This document shows, one piece after another, positions 11,201 to 26,200 of a DNA stretch of 64,000 nucleotides (positions are counted from its first letter, which is position 1; every line of letters begins with the position of its first letter). Source of the DNA: Pelecanus crispus (taxonomy: Eukaryota; Chordata; Aves; Pelecaniformes; Pelecanidae); NCBI RefSeq assembly GCF_030463565.1, contig NC_134649.1:33567044-33631043 (forward strand), written 5' to 3'. Position numbers and translations under genes: made by a program. The notes beneath the pieces are model-generated. The model did not search any database and was not told the origin of the DNA. It saw only the letters and a program-made list of their open reading frames with translations.

Positions 11201-14200
11201 CTCTTCCAGGAACTTTGCCACCAGCAGAGTCACTGAAAGAGGGCTCTTGTTCTTGCTGTGCAGCCAGTAAGTTAGCCCTCCTACCTTAAAATACTGCTTT
11301 CTTTTCTAGTAATTCTTCTCTGGTTGATCTGGTGAAATGCATTTGAAGGCCAAAGGAAAGTGAATTAGGAGAGAGGGATGGGTATGTTTTGTAAAGTGTC
11401 TCTCCCCTGAAAAATAAATGTTATGATATATCTGAATCCTCTGTTTCTTTGTTCACCTCTTTGGATTGGTACTCACAAATGTACTTTGGGCTTTTATCTA
11501 AATTCTGTAACCATTCCAGACAAAGCCTTTATTGGGAATGGCTGGTATCTCTCTCTAATAATATTTTTTTTTGTTCTAGATTCAGATGAAAGTTGGGTTT
11601 ATAGCAAGGAAGCACTAAAGAACTGGCACAAGGGTTCTTGCTAAAAGTCAAAAGTTAAGGTAGGAAGGGGAAAAAAAAAATCCTACCTGCTGATGCTGTG
11701 TAGGATCTGGAAAATGTCTGCACTTTTCCTATTGTTCAAAGGGATTCAAAGGAAAATTGCCCATCTTTGAGGGAGGAGGAAATGTCTCCTTCCCCTCTCT
11801 GTCCCCCAGTGTGGATGTGACTAGGCAACCTACTACAGGGAACTATTTTTACTGCTCGTTCTCATCTTGCAATGGACAGCTCTCGTGGAGCGGGAGGCCT
11901 GGGGAGGGGTCTGTTCCTGTCTCTCCCATTGTAGTGCAGCTAAAGCTCCCCACTTTCTAGACTAGCTCTCAAAAAGGATATACTGGTAGTTCAGCTGCTA
12001 GGTCACTTAACCCCCATTTTCCCAGTGGTCTGGGGAGCAAAGTGTTATTCACAAGCGTCTTGAACAGTAACCCTGTTTTGAAGTGACAAACCACACACAA
12101 GGACTGAGCTGTTTCCACAGCTCTTTATCAGAGAAAAGCAGATACCTCGTTGCTGTCAGCATTACGTGCTCCAAGAGCATAGCTTAATGTGGGGTTTTTA
12201 CATTTTGTTGGTGTTTGTACAAAACCTTGTTTTATCCTGCCCATTAATAACAAAAAAAAAAAAAACAACCCAAAAAACCTAACGGTACCTGCAGGATTGC
12301 TTTGTGAAGTCTGGCTGCTTCTGTGAGAAACAAAAAATGCCAGAAGGCAAACCTCAAAGTTTCTAAATTGAAGTAATCTAGATTTCTCAAAGAGGAGAGT
12401 TAGCCTGTTTGTCTTGCTCAAGTTTTAAGTGGGGGGCACATGTTTTTCTGGTGATACGTTGCAGCTACTTTTCACGTTGGTGAGCCTGTTGAAAATGCAG
12501 CTGCTGTGAGCTAGAAATTTGACACTTCAAAATCTCAGGTCTGCTTTGTTTCATGTAGGCCAGAGACCAGAGGACATTGTTTTGCAGCTTCCTGACACAA
12601 AAGGCCAGTCTTCTTACTGTGAAAGTGGTTAGCACCATCACCAGACACAGCCAGAGGTTTCACAGTGTGCTTTTTCACAGGGAGAATTATTTGAGTGGGT
12701 TAAGGGCAGCAGTCTTCAACAGCAGCGCTGTGCTTCTCTTCTGCTGCAGTGAGGTACTTCCAGCTGGTGTCAGGTCCAGAATCAAAAGTTGAAATTTCAG
12801 TGATCCTCTCAGTTTCTCTAACCTCTCCCCTTTCCCTTCTCTTAGATCTCCTTCCACCAGGAGTCTGCAATCTCCTCAACCCGGCCGCTATCTACGCTAA
12901 CAACGAGATCAGCCTGGGAGATGTCGAGATATATGGCTTTGACTACGATTACACATTAGCACAGTATTCTAATTTACTACACTCTATGATTTTCAACACT
13001 GCCAGAGACATCCTAATAGAACAATTCAAGGTAATGATGTGCTAAGAATTTCCACTCAATTAAGCTTACCGCTGTCCTTGCGACACCCCAGACATGCTTG
13101 CAAAATGCCGCATAGTGCACATGTCAATGGCTTATTTTATTGAGATAAATTTCATGTTTCACAATCTTTGATTGCAGAAAGTTTTGTCTGTTTGTGGAAT
13201 TCATTTCCTTTGAGACAATTTACCATGCTCTGCATTCCTGAGGTTTTATAAATGTGGAGCAGGAACCTTAGTCTAGAAAGGTCTGGTCTGTGTTACCTAA
13301 CTATGGAAATAATGCCTACAGAATTGCTGGTTTGAGGTACACATAGTGGATAAACATGAACCGTGAGCCAACTTTGAAGCCGTACAGGACTTGACATGTA
13401 TGTGCAAGTCAATCTGGATGATGTTGTATAGCATGTCCAATAACGGACACCCTGTTTGCAGTAAGTGACTAGTCTGCATTTTCTTCTTGTCATGCCTTTC
13501 TTTTTAGAGGGGCTCTGCAGTGCCATTGCTTTGCCAAATATAGGCATCAAATGGAGCTTACTACAAGTGTCCTCGCTGCCAGAGTGAATCTGCTATGTTT
13601 TCACTAGTGTCCCTTACATGAGAGAAACTAGTTTTGGGGATCCTGATTCTTTATGTCTTTCTCCATTCATCCACTTTCTTTGTTGAAGGGGCAAAATTAA
13701 GTGCCCCTGTTCCTTGGTCAGTTTATGCCTGGGGTGAGACGACTAGTAGGACTAAGACAGCTCAGCAGATGAAATTATTTTGTTGATAACCCGATGCTTA
13801 TGCCCCTAATGATGTCACTGTCTGTCTTCCCAGTATCCAGAAGGGCTTGGGAAGTATGACTACATTCCAGGGTTTGCCATACGTGGACTTCACTATGATG
13901 TACAAAAGGTAAGCTGTACAAAGTTCAGTCTCCTGGGCTTTGTCTTCCATTGTGTTATGTTTTTAGTGGAAATACTTCCTGTCATTCCTTACAGTAACAT
14001 CGATCACCAAACTATCAGTGAAATATATAGTCCAGATGGCTGTGCTTTTCATAGCGTGGGTTCTTCTTGCTTATAAACCTTCCAAGGGAAAGATGTCTTT
14101 TGTGTTTGCATAGCCTCTAGCAGAATGGGACATTCTAGCAAAGACCTCTGGTAAACAGCCTTGCCAATTTAAAGGTCAGTTAATTCCACAAGCTAATTAA

Positions 14201-17200
14201 TAGAAAACTCAGCTTGTTTGTGTGATCATTTCTGTCTTTCAGGAAATTTGAACAACAAACCTCAATCCTGCATCTACAAGTACTTGCCAGGAGCAGATGC
14301 ATTATTATATTCTATTACTCTAATAATAGAAATGACTTGTCAGGACAATGCTTTAGGAAGCCTTCCCCACCCCCCACCCCGAATAATAGGACTGCTTGGA
14401 AAAAGATCCAAGCTACTTGAGATGCATGCTTCCTAGAAGCACAGGCAAGCAAAGTGCAAGCATTAGCCTTAACCCTTTTCAGTACTTTGGACGGATTCCC
14501 TGAAAGCCTGATGCCTAGTGATGTAATGGTGGCTGCTGCAGCCAGGCAGTCAGGTGAGAGCACAGCAGAGAAAATTGCTTCACTGTAGTAGCTTTTCTTA
14601 TGCTGAGTTTTGAGCAAATTCAGGGAAACAGGCAGTACAGGCTGGAGTGTGTGTGGTGTTCTCCAGCAGCGGAAAAAAAAAGAGAATGAAGAAAAAAAAC
14701 TATATAGAATTTTCCTGTGTCTGTTGCCCTAACTGAGGTGACAGCATGGCAGCAGACCACTCATGCCTTTGACTTTACAAAGTAAAAAGTAGATCTGTGA
14801 GAAACTGAACTTTCTTTCTCTGTTTAAATCTCTGGCTGACATATCAGAGGAACACAGAGGCAACTAGCCTAGCCAAGCAAAGCTCCCTTTGAGTGAGTAG
14901 AAGGTGAGAACTCTCTTTTCCCAGGATCAGAGTTTGCAAAACACATGAAAAACTCAGTACTGCCCGTCTAAGTAAATCTTTAAGTAAATCTTCGAGTGTA
15001 TTTGCCTGCACTCCTCACAAACTAGTGGGAGGTCTGCCCACGGTGTAACAAGCTGCACTGATACGGTATTGTGATTTTTAAAAAAAAAAAAAAAGGTGCC
15101 TGAAGGTTGTGAATGCTCTGTGGAATCAATTACCTTTCACCATGGTAGAAACAGCACAAATAATTTGATGCTGTGTCCTTATTCGAGTTGCAGAGCGATG
15201 TGGGTTTAGCGCAAGGCTGCTTTCCGTGCCCTGAAAACGTGTGTTACAGCTTCAGAATGATGGATGGAGAAGGGATGACTCATGAACAGGGGAATCTGAT
15301 ACAAGAAATGCAAAGAAAGCTCTAATGTTACCAGCCTGGTGTGCTCATGAACACCTTTGCTTCAGTGTCTATTGGGGAGGGGAAGAAGTGGTGGAGGGGA
15401 GAGCTCGTGTAAAGAAAATGACTGGGCGCAGCTGCTCTCTAAACCAAAACTTGCCCACTTAGTTCTGCTTAAGATAAATGTGAGGAGAAATAGATCTCTT
15501 GTGCACACAAAGCTCCTTTGGAATGTGTGTGCTTTTGGAATGGAGATAACAAGAAACTGTCTAAGTCACAGAAACATTGTTCCTTCTGTTTTTCAACTTC
15601 ATCCCTGTCCACTAACTTTGGAGTATAACAGACAGTGGTATTTTGGCTCATAGAAAGATAGCCTTTTGCCAGAGACACCAATAAAAAGTCACAGTATGTG
15701 ACTTACGCAGTAAGCATGTGTAAAAGTGGCTGGGGAGTAAGTGCAGCTTAAAGTACGTAGATGTGGGATGTTGATATTGAATTTTATTTTCTAAATGTCA
15801 TTTGTGTGGAACTTGAAACTTAAATAAGGTTTCAGTGTAAACCTACCTGCTTCTAACAGCACGTATCTATCCCTTATCACAGAGTCTTCTGATGAAGATT
15901 GATGCTTTCCATTATGTCCAGCTGGGCACGGCATATAGGTCTGTCAGTTCTGAAAATAATTTTCTAAATGCCCATATGTGCAAACGTGGATTATTAAAAT
16001 CTGAGTGTATGTTCATGGCATATGGGGTTTGTTTTTTTTTTTTTTTGAGCAGAGCACAGTCTGATCTGGCTTATCCTGTTTGCGCTTGCTTCAAATGCTT
16101 ACCTGGCATATAATTGCAGGCAGTTATTTTTCTCAAGCATTTCAAGCCAAGTGTGGGTGGGAAGACCTGGAGCTTTTTGTAATGGTTAATGACACATCTG
16201 GTCACGTACTCTGCGTGATGTCTGAGTTGCAGCTACAACATATCTGGGTTAACATCTGTGACCAAACAGTGCAACTAGGAAAGGACTCCTCTGTGTATGG
16301 TCCACATACGGTCCTGTCTTCTCCAGGCAGGAGCATATCCCAGCAGTGGTCTGCTGTGCCTTGTCACAAAGCTAATAGGAGAGTGATCTGGATGTGCAAA
16401 TAAAATCTTAAAGCAGTGCAGACGTGTCAATAAAGTAATGATGCATCAGAATCTGGGCTCAGTTTAAGGCCTAGGTTGTCCTGTTTTTCACTCTCTTCTG
16501 TTGTTCTCCAAGGAGAGCTGGGTGTGCTTTGGAATAAGTGGCTGAAACAGGGCAGAGCAAACTTTTCTCCAAAAAGTTGTGAGACTGGAGCCTGGGAGAA
16601 AACTTTGCCTCAAAGTGGAGTGGGGTTGATGTGTAAGAAGTAGTAATTCATAGATAGCGGTAGCAAAGCTCCTGTAAATCTGTGTTGTATTTCCTGAGCA
16701 TGAAAGCCAATGTTTTTTTTTTCCTTGAACTCTGCCCTTTTGCTATTAAGCTTCAGTTACAGTAAACACTCTAAGAATATTAAGAAGGGAGTTTCATAAT
16801 CAGAGAGAATTGGCTTCTTTGAGTGCTAGCTTTTGGGGGGGTGGGAAGGAGGGGTTGGTACTGCGCCATATTTCACTTCAGCTTCATAAAGAAATTTTTA
16901 TCTAAAACACATTTAAACTTTTTTTCCCTATTATCCGTTTGTAACTATCCTTCTTGAAGTGTCCTTTTCCTAAACTATTCTTTGCTTTTGAGCACTACTG
17001 AGGCAACTTTTAACTTCTCAGAGGGAGTACCAGGATTCAATAGGAAGGGAGAAAGGGACAGTTGCTGACTACTTGAGTAAACAGCCATCAAAAATTGTGC
17101 CAGAGGCAAAACCTGCAGCAGTCAGATAACCTGATGTTCACGAACAGTACAGTTCATAGCCGTATTACAGTGTTTTGGGGAAAACCAGTGATCTCTGTTG

Positions 17201-20200
17201 AATGGTCTTAGTGAAGAACTTGTTTTGCTTAGGAAAACTGAACAGGAAGGAAACCTCATTTTCAGAAAGCTCGTTTCCTACACCTTTGCATTTAATGGTG
17301 ATATACCTCATGGAAGCAACCTCTCCAAACCTACAAGTTACCTAGTGCTGCCAAAGTCAGGTCGTGGGACCGATTTGGTGGGGCAGTCCCATCAGCAGAT
17401 TAACAGCATACAGAGAGAAGCCTCTGTCTGAACTCTGCTGGAATGTGGATAAAGCCCCTCAATTAACTTGAAGGAGCAAACAAGGTATCTGAAGAATGTC
17501 TCGGGGAAAGATTTATGTGAATCTTAAACCATGGAGCTGTCAGGCTCTCTGGCTATCTCTTTTGTGCAAGAGAAATTTGTGAGTTTTAGAAAGGATCCTG
17601 TTTGTCCCATCTTCTCTTTCTCTGCAGTTTGTAGCTCTGCAGACTGGTGATTATTGACAAACTATTTCTGTTGTCTTGTGTCTAGAGGGCTCAAACCAGT
17701 GCCTGATGAAGAGGTAATTGAACTCTACGGTGGTACGCAGCACATCCCCCTGTACCAGATGAGTGACTTCTATGGCAAGGTATTTTAAGTCCTTTACTGC
17801 TATGATGCAGCAGCTCTTTTAACAGCTAGGAAAACAGAGTGAATTGTGTGAGCATGTAAATGACTGCAGCCTCCCTTGGACTCAGAGAGGCTCAGTCCCT
17901 AGTGAGCTGCAGTGTGTGTTTTTGTTCTAGTGGGAATTTGCCCTAGAGGTTATTTAGCAGTTTAGCATGTGAAAGGCATCTGCAAAGCATTCCTAAACAC
18001 CAGGGCTATTGGCCTAGAGCTGAATGGCTCTGGAGACTGATAGGGAGATGTTCCCTCCTTGTTCCTTGGCCAACTCTAGCTCCCAAGCTACCAGGGCAGC
18101 CTGCAGTGATGGTGTTTGCAGTGAATTGTGTGGGAGGGGGTATGTGTGTGTGGCAGCAGGGTGTTTCCAATGCCTTTCTCTCTTTGGCTTTGGGTAGGGG
18201 TTTTTTCCCTTCATGAAAGGGATCCCCCTCTACACCTCTTCAGACCTACTCAGTGGATCTTATTCATAGGGTTTGCATCCATGAGTGTTGGGTTGTGGGT
18301 TTTTTTAGGCAGAAAAGCTTACTGTCACAGTAAAGGACTGAAATTCTGTCCATAGGAGCGGTAGAAATCCTTTGGTTGCCTGAACCAGAGGAAGCTGGGA
18401 GAGATTTTTCTTCCTCAAGTGTCTAGTGTGGTGCAGTGGGCAAGGAGGGCTGTTCACATCCCTTTCCCTCCAGAACTGCTTTGTTTCTTGCCCTTTGTTA
18501 GTTCAGTTGCTTAGGGGAAGCTGGAAGGAGAAGGGGAGGCTTCCTCTGGTAACACCCCTTTGAGTCTGCTGTGTGAAGTCTCCAGCAAGGTCACTTTTTG
18601 ATTTCGCTCTCTCTTGGGAACAATTAATCTGGGTGGTTGCTTTCTGGGTAAGTATATACTCTGTTTATAGCTGAATGTTTTCAGCTTTGAAATTGGATGT
18701 TTCTGTTTAGCATTTGATATGTGTCTGTAAACTGCAGTCAATTAGTTGTGCAACTTGCTGTGCAACTCTCCTCACTCCTGGCAAACTTGAGATGGTGTCA
18801 CCTTTCTTTTTAAATAATTGTAAACATGAAATCTGCTTTGAGCTGTGGCCTTTTGTAGGATCAGGTGCTCATGCCCAGGTTGTCTTTCTGTGCTGCTTTG
18901 TATGTACCAGGTGTTTTCTCCTTTCCTGTAGTTAGCATTGAAAAATTTGATACAACATTTGGCCACAGAAGTAGGGATGGCAGCTTATTCTTTGCGAAGA
19001 GGTGAATCTTCTCTCCTAATAATGTAATGAACTCTGTAAACTTATAGGTGGATCCCAAAGAGAACAAAAGTATATACAACTAATGACATTTGCATCCAGC
19101 AATGTCTGCTCAACCTGCACTGCTAACACATTAGTGGGAAAGCATCTGGGTTAAGATGACTGCTGGTGTGAGCAGGTGCAGTGCAATTGGTGTGGAGTGA
19201 GGCTTTAGCAGGAGTCTTTGATTTTGTCTTCCTTAGTCTGCCATGCTGATGTTGCTACCTGTATGGGTAACAGGAAGGTCTGCCAGGTCAGTGATTCCAG
19301 GCAGCAAGGCATAAGACAAGTGGGACTGATGTAGCTGAAGTGTGTAAATATTCTCCCTTAAGGATTTTCTTGATCCTCTGTTGGCAAGAGCGTGTGGACA
19401 GCTACCAGCATCCCAGCACCTGCAGTAGGTAGGCACAAATCTTGCCTGGGGTTAGGCAATGCAACTAGTGTGGCTTTTGCTGGTAGGACTAGTGCTGGCC
19501 TATAATGAAGGTGGGAAACTTCTGGGTGTTGTGGAAAAAACGTCTGTAGCGTTCTTTCTAAAACTGTGGTCCAGTTTTCATTCTGACTTGTGTTAATATG
19601 TCTGCTGTAAGGAAGCTGAGGCCACTAAAGGGAGGGGGGTGGAGCTGGGCTTGCCTTGTAGGATGATGGCATGAGGCACAAAAAGAAAATCAAGAGTCGA
19701 CTACCTACAAGATAAGTCTTTGCTGTTAACATTGAACATTTAACTGTGTCTTCTATGCTTCAGGTCTTGGTGGGACAGGTCGTTGCTCTGCTGCACTCTG
19801 CTAAATCCCATACCTACTGATTTCAGTAGGAACTGCCTGTCTGTGTCCCTCTTGCTTCTTTCCCAGAATCCCTGAACAGGACAAAAAGGTGGGGGGTGTT
19901 TTCAGGAAAGTTTGGTTTTGCTAGTGGGAGAAATGTTCCCTTAGCAACCACACATCAAAATGGACAAAAATCTGTTGAAAGGATTCATTGCTAAGCAGCA
20001 CCACGGTGTGCAGTATGTGGTCCAAACCAGAGAGCATTCTTTGTGTTCCCTTCTGCTGTAGGTCAAGTTGTCCTGTGCTGAATGGATGGATAGAAATTGT
20101 ATAACCCTCAGCACACCAACACAGCTTTTGATCGCAGCATTTTTTGGTAACAGACCTCAGGCAAAATGCTGTTTGTTATTCCTTTGCCCTTATGCATCTT

Positions 20201-23200
20201 CTTTCTTCACCCCAATTTATGTGTCCCGATATTGCCTTTAGATAGCGCTGCACACAGAGGGCTAGTCTCTTATTCTACCCTTATAAGACCAGACTAAATG
20301 GCAGATGTTACTGTTGTTACATCCTGACATGCCAGTGGCACGTGTTTGTCATTAGGCAGCATGCGCCCTCTGTCAGCTTCCGCCATGTGTACCTTCTGTG
20401 ATCTTTAAGATGCTGCTTTCATGTCTGTCTTTCACGTAGCTATAATAAATGCCTTCTGATGTGGACCAGTATTATCTAGACAGTTGCAACTTCATGGCTG
20501 TGAGTCGTGGATTGCTCAAAGCTCACATGCACAGGCATGATGCAACTGGATTGCCAGGACATCTCTGGTGACTGGGTTCACTGAGAGGTCTGTGTACTTC
20601 CCAAATTGCTTTTCATGTACAAGACCTTAGTAATGGTTCTCTTGGTTGATCTGGCACTTGAGCAATGAAAGATGAAAAAATTGATTCCAGCTTCAGCTTG
20701 CCAGTGGGGCTCACCATAGTCCTCTGCACAGATGGTACATACTGAATGAATGAGCTTTATTTTATTGGAAGGCCTCTGTTGAGCCAAAGTTGGCTGTTGT
20801 CCTGCTGATAGGTTTGTGATTGATAGGCAACAAAAATAACAAACGTATGGAAGAGCTGCAGCCTTGCCTAATGCAAGGTGAGTTATTCCTTGGGCAGGAT
20901 TTAATTGTCCATTTCCACTTGACTGCTGGGTGGGCTGAATTTCTTCTTCTTTGTGACCACTCTGGGTTTTCCATAGCGACTCAAGGACAAGCAGGCATTG
21001 ACAAACTGCTTGTTGGAGTGATTCTTGCATTGCTGTGTGAAACCTCACTGGAATGTGGTTAGAGCAGATGTGGTGCCCATGTGTCCAGTGTCACAGCCTG
21101 GTTTAGATGAGCAATGGGGCACCTCCAGCAAGGGCCATAGCTGCTTCTGTAGCAGAGTGTTGTCTCTGGGTACCTGTGGTAATGCCAAGAGGCCAGGTGG
21201 GAAGCAGAGGGCATGGGTTTGAAATAAAAGTTAGTGTCTAAGACTGACTCCCTGCTTCCTCCACCTTCACCCTGTGGTGTTAATGATGCTGGATTTGTTT
21301 AATGATTTCTGTGAAGGAGAAGCCTCTCTCTTGTCAAATGTTAATGCATTAGGTTAGTGTTTTGGTTGAGAAGAGGGTACTTGCTGAGTGGCTAGGACTT
21401 TCCACATTAGTGTTTTTCTTTGTTTTCCTGGAATGTCTTCCAGATGGTACTGGGTGATATGAGTTTGTTTGTTGGCTTTGCTTTTTTAAATTTTTTTTTT
21501 CTTTTTTTAAGTATTTTTTGTTTAATGTGTCTCCATCATTTTTGCTTTCCAGGGTCCATCACTTAAGCAGTTTATGGACATTTTTTCTCTTCCTGAAATG
21601 ACGCTGCTCTCTTCAGTCATTGATTACTTCATAACTCATGGCATTGAGTTTGACCAGGTGCATCTTTACAAGGATATATCTGTAAGTAAAATGTCAGCTG
21701 CCCCATAGCTCATACCACATCAGAATTCTTTGGCTTGTTAGCACTGTTGAGCACTGCAGTACCCAAACCTAAGGGCCTGTTAGTGGGTAGCCTAATATGA
21801 CAGTTTTGTTGCCCCTTTAGATTAAAGCATGACCAGGAAATATTCAAAGCTGTGTTTTCAGAACATGTTAGGTTTCTGTCTGTACTACAGAGTTGGTGTT
21901 GCTGCACATGATCTCTTGCAGGAGTGCCTAGGCTGGGTAGGTTGAAGGTCCTTCCGTGGGAAATATGTCACAAAGCTGGTTTCTGGCTCTGCAGACTTTT
22001 AAGCTCTATGTTTTCCTGTTAATATCTCATTTTACAAAGAGGCTTGGTCTGACCGTCTACCAAACAGTTTGCTTTATACAACGATTGTTGTGAAACACCT
22101 GTCCTTGCCTGCTCTGAGAATCCACCCCTTCCCTTTGCAGTCTGATCCTTTTGGGGTGTTTTCCAGTGGGTGACTATAGCTTTCAAGAGCTAGTTACTCC
22201 AGGGTGCCAGCTGTGCCCTCCAGCTTCACTCCTGGCATTTGAAAGGGCTGTGTGGGATTATCAGCATTGTTAGGGGGTACTGTTTGACTTCTTAGTTAAT
22301 GCTGTAGGCAAGATGTAACTGCTTGATATTGCTGCCCTGGGTGACTTCTGTTGACTGACAATGCATCTTCCTTGGTAGCCAAGCCTTATTGCATGCCTTT
22401 TTCCATCAAGGTGGCCCATATGTACACTGTTCAGTCTTCTTGTGAGGGAAATGGACCTCCACATCTGTGCTGCTTCTTTTGTGATAAGGATCCATCCCAT
22501 CAGCTTTGCTGCAGCTGAGGGTTACAGCTTACATTCTAACCTTCTGTTAGTGCTTGATAAGAGCATGCCAGCTAGTCTCCCACAAGACCTTAACATGTTT
22601 CTGGGGCATTAGTCGTTGTAGCTGTTTTTGCTCTTGAGGATGGGAAAATGGGAAGAGGGGCTACAGCTGAATCCTGAGGCCTTTTGTCAAGAGTGTCTTC
22701 TGAGCCTTCTTTTGAGGTCAAAATGGACTTATTCCTAATTGAAATCTTGAGAGCAGGTGGGTGGTTGCCATAGCCTAATACGTACTCAGTACAGGGTAAA
22801 CAGTGTGCTCAAAAACTCCTGACTGTTAATCCTGGCATTTGTCTTCGCATCCTTTGCTGAGGGATGTGGTTATTCCTGAGGAGCGACTGAGGCAGGCAAA
22901 GAGAGCTCCAACAGAAAATCTGTGCCAATGCCTGACATCTATACTGTAAAGGTGGGGACCATCCTGTGCTCTCACCTGAGGAGTTCTTGCTTTTTTGTGT
23001 ACAATAAGGATAAACAAACATTTTTGCAAAACTTATCCCTTTGCAGTATCCAGGTGCAAGCACAAAGCAACGGTTTGCGGACGTGAGCAGAGAGATCCTT
23101 CTGTGCCTACACAGACAGGTGTCCGAGAGGGTTTGCATAGCCCCAACTGGTATTACAAAACAGACTCACAGTGGGTTAAGACATGTCTAAACCTGACACT

Positions 23201-26200
23201 CTTCTGTAATTCTTAGTGGTAATCCTGATTGCAGCACTATGTGTTTAGGAGCAGGCTGAGTGCTGCAGACACTGCACTGAGTCAAAAGGGCAGACCCTGA
23301 GGCAGTGGTAAAGGTTGAAGCTGTCATGTAAACCAAGTAGTCTGGTCTTAGCTGTTCGGTTGCTTCGTATTGGAGAGTAAGAACCTAGGGTTTACCCTGC
23401 TTTCCTTTGGAGGAGTTTTTAGGCCCTGTTTGACACCTCCCCAGGATACCAAGATTTTACCTCCATGAACCTTATAGCTCTTCCCCCCCCCTTTTTTTTT
23501 TTTTATTTTTGGTGGGGGAGGGGGGCAGGCAGCGGTTTAGGGAAGGAGCACACTGGAATCTCTGGTCTGCAAAGCTAGTTTCAACACAAATCCAAAGTGT
23601 TGCTTGCTTTTAGTGCCAGTGCTGGTCAAGAGAAAGTTGTTTTCTTGTTAGCGCTCTTGCTTTTTGTTTGGTTTCTTTCCAATAAGGCAGTCTCTTGGTG
23701 AATGAGATGTGACCTCTGCCTTTTTATGATTCAAATCCACATGGTGGAAAGAGACTCCTAAAAATTGTTTTGAAGAGGTGCTGTCTCCTCCTTCATCATC
23801 CCTCATCTACATTGTAAATTCTGGTTCTCTCCCAGCTTTGAAGGAAATAATTTTTGGGGTGGTAAGCAGGTTTCACCAGTGCTGCAGTGAGACCAGGTGA
23901 CTGCGTGGTGTTGTGTGCAAGTAGCAATGTCAGTGACAAGTGTGGGAATCCAGTCTGAAAGGGAAACTCCCAAAGGAGCACACATATTTGTTTACCTGTC
24001 TAAATTGTCAGGGATGAAAACAGTACTGTTAAAACAAGCATTTGCATGTGCAAACACTGCAAAATGTGTTGCTGCTCTGGAAATGGTTTGTGTATCTGGC
24101 ATATCTCATTGGATGGGGACTTGGGAAGAATCTCAGTTGGGTGTATCCAAAAATGCATTGCATCTTGGCCTCTGGCCTGGAAAATAGAGGATATTCGGAT
24201 GCCCTTGGCAATATCTGTTTTAACTTGCCTTCCTCCTGAAAAGCGGGCACCTCTATTTTGGCAAAAAACCCTCACCCTCCTAGTGGAAGCTTCTGCTCTG
24301 CCTGTGCCCACTGGCCATGCGGGGCCAGGAGCTGTAGCCCTCCTTGGCTTGTGGGGAGTGTTTTGGAATCACATATGTTCACCTCCGCTGCTGTTTGCCT
24401 CGGCCACGCTCCTGTCCTTTGGGTCACATTTGACAGAGCTTCCAGAGGCATAGGGAGGAAGAAAAGCCAGCTAGTGTCTGGGCCAGTACGGTTTTGGGGC
24501 AGTAAACAGTTTTGGAGTTGCACAGTCTTGATTGCCTTGGTAACAGTGTGTTAACGTGTGCTGGCTTCCAGGAGCAGGAAGGAAGCTGTGCTTTCATGGA
24601 TAGGTTTTGAGGTTTTTCCCCTTGTACTGCATCAGCTGAGCTAGCCACTGCGGTGTTCTTTTTGGCATGTTGGTGAGCCTCACTGTACAAGGTCCTCTGC
24701 TTAGCAATAATGTAGCTTTTGTTCATTCAGCAAGAAGAGGGGATGTGTCATTACTGTATTGGTCCTCAGTGGTGGCAATAGGTTTGCATGCTGGGAAACA
24801 GGAATGCCATACATAAAACTGAAACTTTTTTTCCCCTGCCATTTTCTTTAGGATGCTATTAGAGATGTACATGTGAAAGGAGTGATGTACAAATGGATTG
24901 AAAAAGATATGGGTGAGTTAAGTAGAGCTCTGGTGTCAAATCAATTTTTATGTGTCTCATACTACGTGACGTTCTGTGTAAGATGACTGTGTAGGACCTA
25001 CACAGAGTCAAAGGAGTCAGGGGGACACAGAACTTGATGAAATACTTGAATGTGGCGTGCCTAAAGGCAACTGAGGGGTAGAGTGGGATTAAGAACCAAG
25101 TGGTATTTAGGGTCAGGTGAAGGATCTATTTTAATAGAGGAAATGGCTACCTCATTGCTTGTGTTTCTGTTTTCCTTCAGCCTGTAAGCCAGGGGTGATG
25201 GTCCTTGGCATGATGTGAACATGCAAAGTCACCACCTGGGAAAGCTTCCTGGTCATTCAGGGGAAAGCAAGCTCCTGGTAGCAACATGGCCTGGAGTAGC
25301 TGTGCCTGTCCCTTGTGATAGCTTGGTATCAGCCCTCTTTTTTTGCCAGCATTTTCAGTTCCTCAGTCTTTCTCTTGCCTCTACATGGGATTGATGAGGA
25401 TGAGGAAGACCATTTTGTCACCATGGTGGTTTGCTACCTGCCTGCCTGAGGTGGATCTAACTCAGTCCTTATGCATCCCTATGAGTATAGGGGCTAGATT
25501 TGTTTCTGTTTTTAAAGAAATGTGGTCATGACTTATGCCAAAATTTTTTGATTGATGGTATCTGTTTTATTCCGATACAGAACAGTATATTCTGCACGGG
25601 GATGAAATCTATGCTGTGCTAAACCGACTGGTGAACCACAAGAAGAAACTCTTCCTTATTACAAACAGTCCCTTTAGCTTTGTGTGAGTACTGTTATTAC
25701 ACACCGATGTGTTGCCACAGCACAGCAAGAGCTGTGCAGTGTGGTCTCTCCTGTGGGCATTGCACACTAGAGGTTTTTGTGGCAATGGTCGTGAAAGTGC
25801 TCTCTGGGAACCGGTTGTGGTGAATGTTAGACCCTACAGTTCTGTCTACATCTTTGACTCTGACTTTTTGAAGAAGATGCAAGGCTGCGGCTTGTATTAG
25901 AGAGCTGCCACTTTGGATTACCTCTAGCAGCTTTTGCTGCATCACAGACTTCTCTGGACTTCCCATGGTACAGGAGAAAGAGTGGGACAGCTTGAAACAG
26001 TCGAAGTGCTACATCAGTAGTCCATGCAATGAGACAGCCTTGTGGGATTCACAAATATCTGTTTTCCTCTCTGTTACTGAAATGAGAGTAAATTTAGGAC
26101 AGACTGTTGTAAAGATGCTGTGTTGGGTGAAAAAGAGTACTGGATCTGTTAACTTTTCTGTTCCTTTGCCCTTAGGGACAAAGGAATGAAACACATGGTT

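Larger units (their letters stand above)
5146..12845 (+). other. NT5DC2: NT5DC2 intron 1
   Basis: At 7.7 kb this is the largest intron. It starts with a T30 run at 5204-5233 and has an A/C-rich CCAAA-type simple repeat at about 9876-9930 and A runs near 10889-10904 and 12250-12262. I see no further exon, RNA gene or identifiable transposon, though old diverged repeats could be missed. Confidence 0.8.

Noticed and set aside
24046-24453. 135-codon plus-strand open frame in NT5DC2 intron 6
   Set aside because: Overlaps other frames of similar length on both strands, has no splice context and no family resemblance.
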